A stretch of DNA of 39,865 bases from NCBI GenBank assembly GCA_035776735.1, contig DASSSO010000028.1, positions 1 to 39,865 on the forward strand, in the 5' to 3' direction. The notes below the pieces were generated by a model. The model saw nothing but the letters and a program-made list of their open reading frames with translations, was not told the DNA's origin and did no database searches. The translations under genes were made by a program, and so were the position numbers. The DNA comes from JACDAN01 sp035776735 (GTDB lineage Bacteria > Actinomycetota > Thermoleophilia > Gaiellales > Gaiellaceae). Shown piece after piece: positions 31,731 to 39,865 of this stretch (its first letter is position 1; every line of letters starts with the position of its first letter).

Positions 31731-32564
31731 CTATCGCTCGGCCGGCGGCAGCTCGTCGTCGGCGAGCGAAACGCCGCGGGGCGGACGCACGAACGGGTCG
31801 ATCTCCCGTGCGGTGAGCTCCGCGGGCCAGTCCCGCGGGTAGTCGCCGAGACTCCAACGGTCGCCGCCGGGAACGCACAACTCCACCGCGATCCGCTCTC
31901 CCTCGACACGGAGCAAGTTGTAAGCGGGCTGAGGGAAGCCGCGAGTCCGGAGCGTCGCGACGGTGCCGGAGTGCACGAGCAGCATCCCGGCAAGCGGCCA
32001 GATGTACGGGACGTGGCGATGGCCGGAGAGGACGAGATCGACGCTGCACCGTCGCAACAGCGCGAGAACGTCGCCTGCATCGAGCACCTGATTGCGTTCG
32101 CGGCCGGTTCCCGGGACCGGCATGAGGTGGTGGTGGCAAACGAAGACACGGAGGTCAGGGTCGCCGGCAAAACCCTCCTCGATCCACCCGTAGTGCTCGC
32201 GCCCGATCTCGCCCTCGTCGATGTCGGGTTTCGAGGAGTCGACGGCGACGAGCGCCAGGTCGAGCCCCGCGCACTGCACGCGCACCCGCGAGTCGCGCGC
32301 GCCGAATGTGTCCTCGTATTGGAGGTAACCGACGTTGCGCGCATCGTGGTTCCCCGGGACTCGCACGATCTGAGGCGCAACGAGCGCCTCGAGCTCCGTC
32401 TTCGCCAGGGGGTACTGATCCGGATAACCGTCGTCCGTGAGATCGCCCGCGACGACGATGAGATCGGGTTCGGCCGCGTTGATCTCATCGATCGCCGTGT
32501 GCAACAGCTCCGCACGATGACGGGCTCCGCCCACATGGACGTCGGAGATCTGTGCGATCAGCAT
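31731..32564 (-). CDS. Calcineurin-like metallophosphoesterase (CpdA-like)
   Basis: A 277-residue class III phosphodiesterase-like enzyme. All metal-binding blocks are visible: DVHVGG (9-14), GDLTDDG, GNHDARN, VCHHHLMP and GHRHVPY. This is the arrangement of CpdA/Icc-type cyclic-nucleotide or glycerophosphodiester phosphodiesterases, with the conserved Asn-His-Asp core intact. Substrate is uncertain. No signal peptide is present, so it is cytosolic. It lies downstream of the alpha/beta hydrolase on the same strand, separated by 112 bp, and converges with marR. Confidence 0.88.
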   Translation of the reverse strand: MLIAQISDVHVGGARHRAELLHTAIDEINAAEPDLIVVAGDLTDDGYPDQYPLAKTELEALVAPQIVRVPGNHDARNVGYLQYEDTFGARDSRVRVQCAGLDLALVAVDSSKPDIDEGEIGREHYGWIEEGFAGDPDLRVFVCHHHLMPVPGTGRERNQVLDAGDVLALLRRCSVDLVLSGHRHVPYIWPLAGMLLVHSGTVATLRTRGFPQPAYNLLRVEGERIAVELCVPGGDRWSLGDYPRDWPAELTAREIDPFVRPPRGVSLADDELPPAER

Positions 32565-32676
32565 CGGCCGACCTTAGTGGGAGTTCATCGACTTGGGTGA
32601 GTCTTCGTCGACCGGCTGGTCGAGCGTCCGGCCGTTGAGGACCGGCCGCACGTCCACACCTCACCGTGGCCGTCGC

Positions 32677-33510
32677 CTACTCCGCGAGAAACTCGAGAAG
32701 CGCCCGGTTGACCTCCTCTGGATGCGTCCAGGGGATGTTGTGCGGCCCGCCCTCGATCCTGACGAGGCGCACGTCGTCGATCAGCGCCGGCAGACGCTCC
32801 GCCGTCGCGCTGATCGGCAGGATTCGATCCTCGGTGCCATGCACGACGAGCGTCGGGACGTCGACCCTTTCGAGGTCGCCGCGAAAGTCGGTCAGCCAGC
32901 TGTCCACGCACGCATACGTGGCATACGGGGACGCGCCGGCGGCGACGACGAAGGACGCCTGCCAGGCTCTGCCGCTGATCCGGCTGCCGCCGAACACGTC
33001 GACGTTGTAGAAGTCGTTGAAGAAGTCCTCGAGGTAGTCGTAGCGATCCTTGACGATCGCAGCCTTGATGCCGTCGAAGACTTCTCGGTCGACACCCGCC
33101 GGGTTGTCGGCAGTCTTGAGCAGGAACGGCGGGATCGCGCCGAGCAACGCTGCCTTTCCCACACGCCCGGACCCATAGGTCGCCAGGTAGCGCGTCACCT
33201 CGCCCGTGCCCATCGCGAACCCGACGAGAGCGACGTCCTCGACGTCGAGGTGCTCGAGCAAGACGTTCAGGTCGGCGGCGAACGTGTCGTAGTCGTAGCC
33301 CTCCGTCGGCTGGCTCGACCGACCGAAGCCTCGCCGGTCGTACGTGATCACGCGGTAGCCGTTGGCAAGCAGCTCGCGCACCTGGCGCTCCCAGGAGTTT
33401 CCGCTGAGCGGGTAGCCGTGGATCAGGAGCACCGGTCTGCCGCTGCCGTGGTCCTCGTAGTGGATCTCGACGGGGGCGTCGTTCTCGGTTCCAACTGTGA
33501 TGCGAGGCAC
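32677..33510 (-). CDS. Chloroperoxidase/esterase-like alpha/beta hydrolase lacking the nucleophile Ser
   Basis: A 277-residue protein close to non-heme chloroperoxidases and aryl esterases: LLIHGYPLSGNSWERQ, VITYDRRGFGRSSQP, HGTEDRILP (Asp228) and GGPHNIPWTHPEEVN (His257). In the nucleophile elbow the family reads GFSMG or GFSTG, but here it is LVGFAMGTGEV with Ala99 in place of Ser. The codon is GCG, so a single base change from TCG would suffice. The other triad residues and oxyanion elements are kept. It might be inactive, have lost hydrolase activity recently, or do another job. It starts 21 bp after the M50 protease stop on the same strand. Confidence 0.85.
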   Translation of the reverse strand: MPRITVGTENDAPVEIHYEDHGSGRPVLLIHGYPLSGNSWERQVRELLANGYRVITYDRRGFGRSSQPTEGYDYDTFAADLNVLLEHLDVEDVALVGFAMGTGEVTRYLATYGSGRVGKAALLGAIPPFLLKTADNPAGVDREVFDGIKAAIVKDRYDYLEDFFNDFYNVDVFGGSRISGRAWQASFVVAAGASPYATYACVDSWLTDFRGDLERVDVPTLVVHGTEDRILPISATAERLPALIDDVRLVRIEGGPHNIPWTHPEEVNRALLEFLAE

Positions 33511-33531
33511 GCCTAGCTCCAGAAGGGACGA

Positions 33532-34662
33532 TCAGCCTCGATCGCCCGGTGCCCGGGCCGGCCTCCGGCCGACTTCGAGCGCTCGCGCGAGGTCGGTGAT
33601 CGACAGAAGCCCGGCCAGGCGCCCGTCGTCGACCACGAGCCCGCGATTCGCCGTGGGCCCAGAGAGCTCCACCAGGGCGTCGACGGCCGTCTCGTCCTCG
33701 GTGAGGAGCGGCACGTCGTCCAGCGAGATCATCGTGTCCCGCACGCGTCGTGTGTCCCACTCCGAGCGAGGCACCGCGGCGACCGAGGCGAAGGGGAGGA
33801 GGCCGACCGGGCTGTCCCCGTCGAGGACGGGGTAGGTGGTGAACCGGTGCGACCCGGCGACGTCGTCCATGACGCGCCCGATCGTCGAATCGGCGTCGAC
33901 AGTGACCGGACGGCGCGCCATCAGGTCGCGAACGTGCATTCCGCCCAGCGCTTGCTCGGTCGCGGCGTAGCGGGCCTCGGCCCTCGCGCCCTGGAGCAGG
34001 TACCAGCCCAGGAAGGCGAGCCAGGCGCCGCTGAACGCGCCCTGGAAGACGAACATCGCGAGGCCGAGCGCGATGAACAGGTAGCCGAAGCCCTGTCCGA
34101 TCTCGGACGCGACGCGGGTCGCCCAGGCGTCGTCCCCCTTGGCTCGCCAGAACGCGGCGTGCAAGACACGTCCACCGTCCAGCGGCGACGCGGGCAAGAG
34201 GTTGAAGGCGGCCAGGACGAGGTTGATATAGCCGAGCCAGGCCGCGACCCCGTCGACGGCGCCCGGCACGGAAGGAAGTGCGATCGACACGAACACGACT
34301 CCCAGGCCGATCGAGACGAGCGGCCCGGCGACGGCAACTCGGAACTCGGCGCCGGCGCTCGGGAACCGATCCTTGAACTGAGCGACGCCGCCGAACAGCC
34401 ACAGGCTGATCGAGTCGACCTCGATCCCCTCGCGCCGGGCCGCCCACGAGTGCCCGAGCTCGTGGAGCAAGATCGACGCCAGGAACAGGAGCGCCGCAGC
34501 GACGGCCATCGCGAGGTGGGTCTCGCCGGACAGCCCGGGGTTCTGAGACGGGAAGACGCCGTCCGCCAGCGACCAGACGATCAGGGCGAAAACCGCGAGC
34601 AGGCTCCAGTGCAGCCGGACCTCGACGCCGCCGAAGCGGCCGATCGTGAAGTTCCCGTCCAT
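33532..34662 (-). CDS. M50 site-2 protease with C-terminal CBS domain pair
   Basis: A 376-residue intramembrane zinc metalloprotease. Helices surround the HELGH motif (His67, Glu68, His71) and NLLPASPLDGGR with the third ligand Asp162. The C-terminal region from about residue 255 has two CBS motifs (VRDLMARRPVTVDADSTIG and VRDTMISLDDVPLLTEDETAVDAL), which commonly bind adenine nucleotides. The family start at ATG 34662 (MDGNFTIGRFGGVEVRLHWS) was chosen; in-frame ATGs at 34728 and 34737 would add a basic tail. Substrate, possibly an anti-sigma factor, is unknown. It is followed by the alpha/beta hydrolase, probably in one operon. Confidence 0.88.
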   Translation of the reverse strand: MDGNFTIGRFGGVEVRLHWSLLAVFALIVWSLADGVFPSQNPGLSGETHLAMAVAAALLFLASILLHELGHSWAARREGIEVDSISLWLFGGVAQFKDRFPSAGAEFRVAVAGPLVSIGLGVVFVSIALPSVPGAVDGVAAWLGYINLVLAAFNLLPASPLDGGRVLHAAFWRAKGDDAWATRVASEIGQGFGYLFIALGLAMFVFQGAFSGAWLAFLGWYLLQGARAEARYAATEQALGGMHVRDLMARRPVTVDADSTIGRVMDDVAGSHRFTTYPVLDGDSPVGLLPFASVAAVPRSEWDTRRVRDTMISLDDVPLLTEDETAVDALVELSGPTANRGLVVDDGRLAGLLSITDLARALEVGRRPARAPGDRG

Positions 34663-34795
34663 CGTCCGTTCTCGTCGTTTGGCCGTGCCGCCGCCGCTCG
34701 GGCGGCCGACTGCTTCCTTGGTGGCCATGGCGCGCACTCTCGCTCCGGCGAGGATTCGTCGCGCCCGTGGAAGCCACTGGTCTGCGCCGGTGGTT

Positions 34796-37561
34796 CTAGG
34801 ACGTCTGCGCGGCTCTCGGGAGTGCCTCGCGGAGCTCTCTGCGCGAGCTGATGCCGAGCTTCGTGAACACCTTGCGCAGGTGCCACTCGACCGTCCGAGG
34901 GCTGAGGAAGAGCTGCGCGCCGATCTCGGGATTCGTAAATCCGTCGCCGGCGAGTCGCGCGATCTGCCGCTCCTGCGCGGTCAGCTCGCCGCGGGTCTCG
35001 TCGGTGCGCTTGCGCACCGTCTCGCCGGTGGCCGCAAGCTCGCGGCGTGTCCGATCGACGAACACGTTTGCCCCGAAGTCGCTGAACATCTCGTGGGCGC
35101 CGCGGAGCTGCTCGCGCGCGTCCACGCGCCGCCCCTGGCGGCGCAGCCATTCCCCGTAGAGAAGCCGTGCGCGGGCGAGGGACAACCGCACTCGCGTTCG
35201 GCCGAGAAGCTCGATGGCCTCGCCGTATGCCGCCTCGGCCGACCCGTCGTCGCTGACCAGAGCGCGTGAACGTGCCTCCAGTCCCCGCGCGAGATCCGTT
35301 CCGGCCTCGCGTGTTCGCTCGGAGAAGCGCTCGTACGCAGCGACCGCCGCCGGGTGGTTCCCGGACCTGACGGCTGCCTCGACGAGCTCCGGCAGCGACC
35401 ACGACCAGAGGCTGAGGTCATCGTGGGCGCTGGCCTGCTGGGCCGCCTCGAATGCTTTGTCGTAGCGGCCGAGGCCGTTGTGGAGGACGCTCGTCGTGGT
35501 CTCGCAGACGGTCAGAACCAGTCCTTGCCCGCGAGCAGTCGCCGCCTGCTCGAGGGCCTCGTTGAGCATCGACGTCTCGGTCTCGTCCCCCCGGCAGGCG
35601 GCGAGCAGCAACCTGGTGAGGTAGGTGGGGTTTCCCGTCCTCGCGACGATGGCGTCCGACTCGTCCAGCAACGCCGCGGCAGCGTCCAGATTGCCCTCGT
35701 GGACTCTCATCGCCCCGAGGTAGCCGAGCGAGACCGGCAACGCCCCGTAGAGCCCGGTTGAGCGGGCGAGCTCGACGTGGCGGGTGGCGAGGACGTTCCA
35801 CGTGTCGTCGTCGAGCAGCTCCCCCGCGACTCGGCCGGCGATCAGCGTGCCGCCCAATTCGCGCTCGTCCGGATCGTTCAGGTCGCAGAACATCGCCAGC
35901 GCGCGCTTGAGGATCGGGGCGCCGTCCGCGAAGCCGTCGGTGTACAGCACCGCGAGACCGTCGACGAGCAGGTCGGTGGCAGTCGGCGGCTGCGCGGGGG
36001 GCGCGGCGCGAGCGGCCTCTGCCGCGGCGAGGACTCCGCCGCCGAAGCGGCCGGCGGTGATCGCGGCCCAGAGTGCCTCCAGGTACGTCTCACGTGCGAC
36101 CCGAACATCGAGAGCCTCCAGCCGACGCGCCGCGTCGAGGAGCAGTTGCGCTGCGTCGCCGGAGCGGCTGATGTCCAGCATGATCTCGCCACGCAACCGC
36201 TGGGCGCTCGCACTCTCGAACGGATCCAGCGGGCCCTGTGCTGCCGTCGCGACGAGATCAGCCGCAGCCTCGGGTAGACCGGCCTGCCCCTTCGCCCGCG
36301 CCGCGGCCAATGCACGCTGGGCTCGGCGTCGCGGCTCCGGCGTGAGCTCGGTCGCACGCTCGAGGAACGCGGCGGCGGCCGCGAGACCTCCACGCGCCTG
36401 CGCACGGCCGGCCGAGGACTCGAGCTCGTCGGCCACGTCTTCGTCCGGAGCGAGCGTCGCGTGTGCTCGATGCCAGGCCCGGCGGTCGGGATCGACCGCT
36501 GGATCGGTCGCCGCCGCCAGCGCGCCGTGCACGCGCCGGCGCTCGTCGGGCGGCGCCGCCCGGTAGATCGCCGACCGGAGCAGCGGGTGGTGGAAGGCGA
36601 CTCGTGACCCGACCTCGATCAGGTCGGCGGCCTCCGCAGGAGCAGCGGCCTCGGCGGGAATGCCGAGTCCCCCAGCGGCTTGCCAGAGAAGCACCGGGTC
36701 GCCGAGAGGCTCGGCGGCGCCGACGAGCAGCAGCCGTTGCGTCTCCTCGGGTAGCCGGCCGACTCTGCGTCGGAAGCTTGCTTCGATGCGGCTCGCGAGC
36801 GGTAACGAGTCGGGCAGCGCGAAGCCGCCGGCGAGGCTGGCCGAGGAGACGCCGCGAGGGAGCTCCAGGAGCGCGAGCGGGTTGCCGCGGCTCTCCGCGA
36901 CGATCCGGTCGAGGACGCGCTCGTCGAGCGGCCCGAGGCTGGACGACGCGAGCAGCTGGCGCGCGTCCACCGGCGACAGCCCGCCCAGCTGCAGCTCCGG
37001 CAGTCCGGCGAGCTCTTCCAGCGCCTCGTCCTCGCGTTCTGCGAAGACCAGCAGGATCGACTCGGCCTCGAGCCGTCGCGCGACGAACGTGAGGACGAGC
37101 GCCGTGGCGTGGTCGAGCCAGTGAGCGTCGTCCACGAGGAAGACGAGCGGCTGCGTCTCGGCGACGTCGGAAAGCAGCGTCAGAACCGCGAGGCCGACGA
37201 GGAACGGATTGGGTTGCCGGCCGTCGCTCAACCCGAAGGCCGTCCGCAACGCCTCACCTTGCGGTGCCGGCAGCCCCTCGACGCGGTCGAGAACAGGCAT
37301 GCAGAGCTGGTGGAGCTTTGCGAAGGGAAGCTCCATCTCCGACTCCACGCCGCCGGCGCGGTCCAGACGACAGCCGTCGCTTCGCGCCGCGACGTAGTCG
37401 AGCAGGGCGCTCTTGCCGCAACCCGCCTCTCCGCGCACCACGAGTGTGCCGCTCCGGCCACTCCGGACAGCGCTCAGCAGCTCGTCGAGCCGCTCGCACT
37501 CGTCCGCGCGGCCGAGGAGGAGGTTCGGTTCCCCCCGATCCATCCGGACCTGAACGCCCAT
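34796..37561 (-). CDS. LAL-type LuxR-family transcriptional regulator (AAA ATPase plus TPR-like region)
   Basis: A protein of about 921 residues. The N-terminal ATPase has LLGRADECERLDELL, Walker A VRGEAGCGKSALLDYV and Walker B PLVFLVDDAHWLDHA. A winged-helix/NB-ARC-like part follows, then a long Ala-rich helical region with TPR-type repeats. The C-terminal LuxR HTH is LTAQERQIARLAGDGFTNPEIGAQLFLSPRTVEWHLRKVFTKLGI (last 60 residues). Such LAL proteins sense carbohydrates or other ligands and activate adjacent or distant genes. The start at ATG 37561 (MGVQVRMDRG) is tentative; MDRG at 37543 is an alternative, and an upstream extension to 37741 looks non-coding. TATTTAT lies upstream of the start as a possible -10. 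Confidence 0.88.
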   Translation of the reverse strand: MGVQVRMDRGEPNLLLGRADECERLDELLSAVRSGRSGTLVVRGEAGCGKSALLDYVAARSDGCRLDRAGGVESEMELPFAKLHQLCMPVLDRVEGLPAPQGEALRTAFGLSDGRQPNPFLVGLAVLTLLSDVAETQPLVFLVDDAHWLDHATALVLTFVARRLEAESILLVFAEREDEALEELAGLPELQLGGLSPVDARQLLASSSLGPLDERVLDRIVAESRGNPLALLELPRGVSSASLAGGFALPDSLPLASRIEASFRRRVGRLPEETQRLLLVGAAEPLGDPVLLWQAAGGLGIPAEAAAPAEAADLIEVGSRVAFHHPLLRSAIYRAAPPDERRRVHGALAAATDPAVDPDRRAWHRAHATLAPDEDVADELESSAGRAQARGGLAAAAAFLERATELTPEPRRRAQRALAAARAKGQAGLPEAAADLVATAAQGPLDPFESASAQRLRGEIMLDISRSGDAAQLLLDAARRLEALDVRVARETYLEALWAAITAGRFGGGVLAAAEAARAAPPAQPPTATDLLVDGLAVLYTDGFADGAPILKRALAMFCDLNDPDERELGGTLIAGRVAGELLDDDTWNVLATRHVELARSTGLYGALPVSLGYLGAMRVHEGNLDAAAALLDESDAIVARTGNPTYLTRLLLAACRGDETETSMLNEALEQAATARGQGLVLTVCETTTSVLHNGLGRYDKAFEAAQQASAHDDLSLWSWSLPELVEAAVRSGNHPAAVAAYERFSERTREAGTDLARGLEARSRALVSDDGSAEAAYGEAIELLGRTRVRLSLARARLLYGEWLRRQGRRVDAREQLRGAHEMFSDFGANVFVDRTRRELAATGETVRKRTDETRGELTAQERQIARLAGDGFTNPEIGAQLFLSPRTVEWHLRKVFTKLGISSRRELREALPRAAQTS

Positions 37562-37737
37562 CTGTACCGAGCGAGGATAAATACCGCCGGGCCGGCCGCG
37601 GATCGCCCCAGCACCCCGGGATCGACCAGTGACTCTCACGGGCGCGACGCGCCGCCCGAAGCGCGAGGCTGGAGGACATCCAGGCGCGACCCATTCGCGC
37701 AAACCGCAACCGATCGGAGTCGCAGATACCCGTTCAA

Positions 37738-37809
37738 ACACCCACGGCCGCAGCCACGGCGATCCGGCCGTTCACGGTCGACGTGCCGGAGCTCGTCGAG
37801 GCGGCGTAG
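37738..37809 (+). pseudogene. Possible N-terminal remnant of a second epoxide hydrolase gene
   Basis: In the spacer before the epoxide hydrolase, one frame reads T-PTAAATAIRPFTVDVPELVEAA-stop. It aligns with the start of the next gene, ATEIRPFHLEIPE, over the EHN (epoxide hydrolase N-terminal) motif: A-x-x-T/A-x-IRPF-x-[VL]-[DE]-[VI]-PE. There is no start codon near it, and the stop follows soon. It looks like a duplicated and decayed copy of a related gene. It is short, so chance similarity remains possible. Confidence 0.35.
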
Positions 37810-37839
37810 TTCGTTCGGCATACCACCAAGGAGGTCACC

Positions 37840-39042
37840 ATGAGCACCACAGTCGAGACCGCCACCGAAATCCGTCCCTTCCATCTCGAGATTCCAGAGG
37901 AGCAGATCGACGACTTGCGCCGGCGCATCGCGGCGACGCGCTGGCCCAGCAAGGAGCTCGTCGAGGATCGGTCGCAGGGCGTCCAGCTCGCGACGATCCG
38001 GGCGCTCGCGGACTACTGGGCGAACGAGTACGACTTCGGGCGCCTAGAGGCGCGGCTGAACGCGCTGCCGCAGTTCACGACCGAGATCGACGGGGTGGAC
38101 ATCCACTTCATCCACGTGAAGTCGCAACACGAGAACGCGATACCGCTGATCATGACCCACGGCTGGCCCGGCTCGGTCATCGAGCTCCTCGATACCGTCG
38201 GTCCTCTGACCGACCCGACCTCGCACGGTGGCACCCCCGAGGACGCATTCCACCTGGTGCTGCCGTCCTTGCCTGGCTATGGCTTCTCGAGCGAGCCGAC
38301 CGAGCTCGGCTGGGAGAACGGCCGCATCGCGCACGCGTGGGCGGAGCTGATGGACCGCCTCGGCTACACGCGCTACGTCGCCCAGGGAGGCGACGTGGGC
38401 GCCGCCGTCACCGACGCGATGGGCCGCCAGGCACCCGAAGGGCTGCTCGGCATCCACGTCAACCTGCTCGCCCTGGCGATCGGTCTCAAGGACCAGCTGC
38501 CGGCGGAATCCGAGCGGGAACGCGCGGCGCACGACAAGCTCAACGCGTTCACCACGGACGGCTTCGGCTACTTCCTGGAGCAGACCACCAGGCCGCAGAC
38601 GATCGGCTACTCGCTGCTGGACTCCCCGGTCGGGCTGGCTGCTTGGATGCTCGACCACGACACCGACAGCTACCACAAGATCTCGCGGGCGTTCGTCGAC
38701 GGCGGGCCCGCGGGCAACCTCACCCGGGACAACATCCTCGACAACGTCACGCTGTACTGGCTGACGGGCACCGGCGCGTCGGCCGCCCGGTGGTACTGGG
38801 AGTTCGGACGGTTCCTGGCCGCAGCCGATGCGGCCGGCCAGGCGCCGCCGCCGGTCTCGGTTCCCGTCGGCTTCACGACGTTCCCCGACGAGATCTGGGC
38901 TGCCCCGCGCAGCTGGGTCGAGACGGCCTACCCCGGCCTCGCCTACTTCAACGAGGCCGACAGCGGCGGCCACTTCGCCGCCTGGGAGGAGCCGGAGCTC
39001 TTCTCCACCGAGGTGCGGGCCGCATTCAGCTCACTGCATTAG
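37840..39042 (+). CDS. Epoxide hydrolase (EHN/alpha-beta hydrolase, microsomal type)
   Basis: A 400-residue enzyme converting epoxides to diols. The EHN cap-anchoring domain (IRPFHLEIPEEQIDDLRRRIAATRWP) leads into the alpha/beta-hydrolase core. The oxyanion motif is HGWPGS (107-112), the nucleophile is Asp185 in QGGDVGAAV, and His378 (GGHFAAWEEPE) completes the triad. Tyr residues at WYWEFG are candidates for ring-opening acids. ATG 37840 is preceded by AAGGAGG at 7-nt spacing. It is divergent from the LAL regulator (278-bp spacer), which could control it. Its close relatives detoxify or catabolise xenobiotic and terpene epoxides. Confidence 0.93.
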   Translation: MSTTVETATEIRPFHLEIPEEQIDDLRRRIAATRWPSKELVEDRSQGVQLATIRALADYWANEYDFGRLEARLNALPQFTTEIDGVDIHFIHVKSQHENAIPLIMTHGWPGSVIELLDTVGPLTDPTSHGGTPEDAFHLVLPSLPGYGFSSEPTELGWENGRIAHAWAELMDRLGYTRYVAQGGDVGAAVTDAMGRQAPEGLLGIHVNLLALAIGLKDQLPAESERERAAHDKLNAFTTDGFGYFLEQTTRPQTIGYSLLDSPVGLAAWMLDHDTDSYHKISRAFVDGGPAGNLTRDNILDNVTLYWLTGTGASAARWYWEFGRFLAAADAAGQAPPPVSVPVGFTTFPDEIWAAPRSWVETAYPGLAYFNEADSGGHFAAWEEPELFSTEVRAAFSSLH

Positions 39043-39100
39043 GCGCGGCCAGGGACTGGAGCCCATTCCTGCCTGGGTCGCCGTGTCCTCGCAGGTGCAC

Positions 39101-39865
39101 ATGCCCTCGCTCGGCGGGGCGACCGAGTGGCTAGGTTCAGAGCCGCTCGGCCCCGCCGAGCTGCGCGGCCGCGGCGTGCTTGTGAACTTCTGGACGTGGA
39201 CGTGCATCAACTGGCTGCGCCAGAAGCCCTACGTGCGCGCGTGGTCACAGGCGTACCGAGACGACGGGTTGGTCGTCATCGGGGTCCACACGCCAGAGTT
39301 CTCGTTCGAGCACGATGTCGATGGCGTGCGGCGGGCGATGAAGGAGCGCGCGATCGACTATCCGGTCGCGGTCGACAACGACTACGCGATCTGGAGCGCG
39401 TTCGCCAACCGCTACTGGCCGGCGCTGTACTTCGTCGACGCCGACGGCATCATCCGCGACCAGCACTTCGGCGAAGGACGTTACGAGCAATCCGAGCGCG
39501 TCATCCAGCGGCTGCTCGGCGTCGAACGCGGCCTCGTCTCGGTCACAGGCGTGGGGGTGGAGGCGGCGGCCGACTGGGATCACCTGCGCACGCCCGAGAC
39601 CTATCTCGGCTACTGGCGAGGCGAGCGCTTGGCGTCCCCGGACACCGCCGCGGACGAACGCCGTCTGTACCGGCTGCCCGAGCGGCTGAGACCTCATCAA
39701 TGGGCGCTCGCCGGCGAGTGGACGATCGGGCCCGAGAACGTCCGGCTCGACCAGGCCGGTGGCAGCATCGCCTGCCGCTTTCACGCGCGCGACGCGCACC
39801 TCGTGCTCTCGGCCGTGCCAGCAGAGCCGATTCCCTTCCGGGTGCTGCTCGACGGCGAGCCTCCC
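39101..39865 (+). CDS. Thioredoxin-fold (AhpC/TSA-redoxin, DipZ C-terminal-like) protein, 3'-truncated by window
   Basis: The open frame runs to the right edge (255 codons seen). Residues 1-145 are a redoxin domain: GATEWLGSEPLGPAELRGRGVLVNFWTWTCINWLRQ, VIGVHTPEFSFEHD and YWPALYFVDADGIIRDQHFGEG. The active site is C-I-N-W, with only the first Cys of the usual CxxC; this matches a known subfamily in actinobacteria and rhizobia. A second domain follows (ETYLGYWRGERL, WALAGEWTIGPE), as in the C-terminal region of DipZ-like proteins. The ATG at 39101 is the chosen start; GTG 39083 and GTG 39095 are in frame. It lies downstream of the epoxide hydrolase. Confidence 0.8.
   Translation, partial: MPSLGGATEWLGSEPLGPAELRGRGVLVNFWTWTCINWLRQKPYVRAWSQAYRDDGLVVIGVHTPEFSFEHDVDGVRRAMKERAIDYPVAVDNDYAIWSAFANRYWPALYFVDADGIIRDQHFGEGRYEQSERVIQRLLGVERGLVSVTGVGVEAAADWDHLRTPETYLGYWRGERLASPDTAADERRLYRLPERLRPHQWALAGEWTIGPENVRLDQAGGSIACRFHARDAHLVLSAVPAEPIPFRVLLDGEPP

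Noticed and set aside
39140..39220. Loss of a redox Cys in the thioredoxin-fold protein (CINW instead of CxxC) as a damaging mutation
   Set aside because: This CxxW form is the normal sequence of the subfamily, so it is not evidence of decay.

Overview
This is a high-GC bacterial chromosome window with dense, often overlapping genes, mixed ATG/GTG starts and several probably leaderless mRNAs. The gene content (actinobacterial-type HelD, LuxR-type LAL regulator, SRPBCC/MarR pair, secreted S8 protease with a Trp-Asp repeat tail, Tet(M)/OtrA-like GTPase) suggests an actinomycete-related organism, perhaps class Thermoleophilia (Solirubrobacterales/Gaiellales). That placement is inference; there is no rRNA or tRNA in the window. 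No insertion sequence, integrase or CRISPR array was seen, and no gene-free stretch exceeds 300 bases. The longest intergenic spaces are 37562-37839 and 13354-13623.

Layout. 1-5702: two overlapping PLP-fold enzymes (minus), an NAD-dependent formate dehydrogenase (plus) and two tandem paralogous membrane-anchored alpha/beta hydrolases (minus) preceded by a 9-residue minicistron. 5893-9732: an MMPL transporter, a tandem YciI protein that probably starts at CTG, and an orphan pair of T4 gp19-like tail-tube proteins. 9822-15312: secreted carbohydrate and protein degradation, with a clan GH-A-like hydrolase and a GH3 beta-glucosidase converging on a perfect hairpin, then a subtilase ending in twelve W-x-D-V-S repeats. 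15398-19686: membrane proteins, a MetE-like barrel fused to a SAM methyltransferase, and a 38-residue membrane peptide. 19756-21714: HelD.

21766-28267 is the highlight: a ten-gene bacterial microcompartment (BMC) operon on the minus strand. Order of transcription: GntR/UTRA regulator, RpiB-like protein, DeoC aldolase, double-disk-type BMC-T, BMC-H, BMC-P (EutN), CoA-acylating aldehyde dehydrogenase, second BMC-T, BMC-P, BMC-P. It has a good promoter (TTGACA-17-CATAAC), and many cistrons overlap by 1-4 nt. All three enzymes carry a short amphipathic N-terminal helix plus linker, typical of encapsulation peptides. The expected chemistry is deoxyribose-5-phosphate to glyceraldehyde-3-phosphate plus acetaldehyde, then acetaldehyde to acetyl-CoA with NAD and CoA. 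This resembles the BMC class catalogued as sugar-phosphate-utilising (SPU), with shell proteins like those of the Haliangium ochraceum BMC. No phosphotransacylase, alcohol dehydrogenase or kinase is present here. The RpiB-like protein has Asp where the catalytic Cys of E. coli RpiB lies, and DeoC has an added four-Cys cluster.

28236-31689: a decayed SagB-type oxidoreductase fragment abutting the BMC promoter, a ribosomal-protection-type GTPase with an overlapping 36-codon leader ORF, and a divergent SRPBCC-MarR operon with palindromic operator-like sites. 31731-39865: metallophosphoesterase, an alpha/beta hydrolase lacking its nucleophile Ser, an M50 site-2 protease with CBS domains, a LAL-type LuxR regulator, an epoxide hydrolase preceded by a possible remnant of a second copy, and a truncated thioredoxin-fold protein at the right edge.
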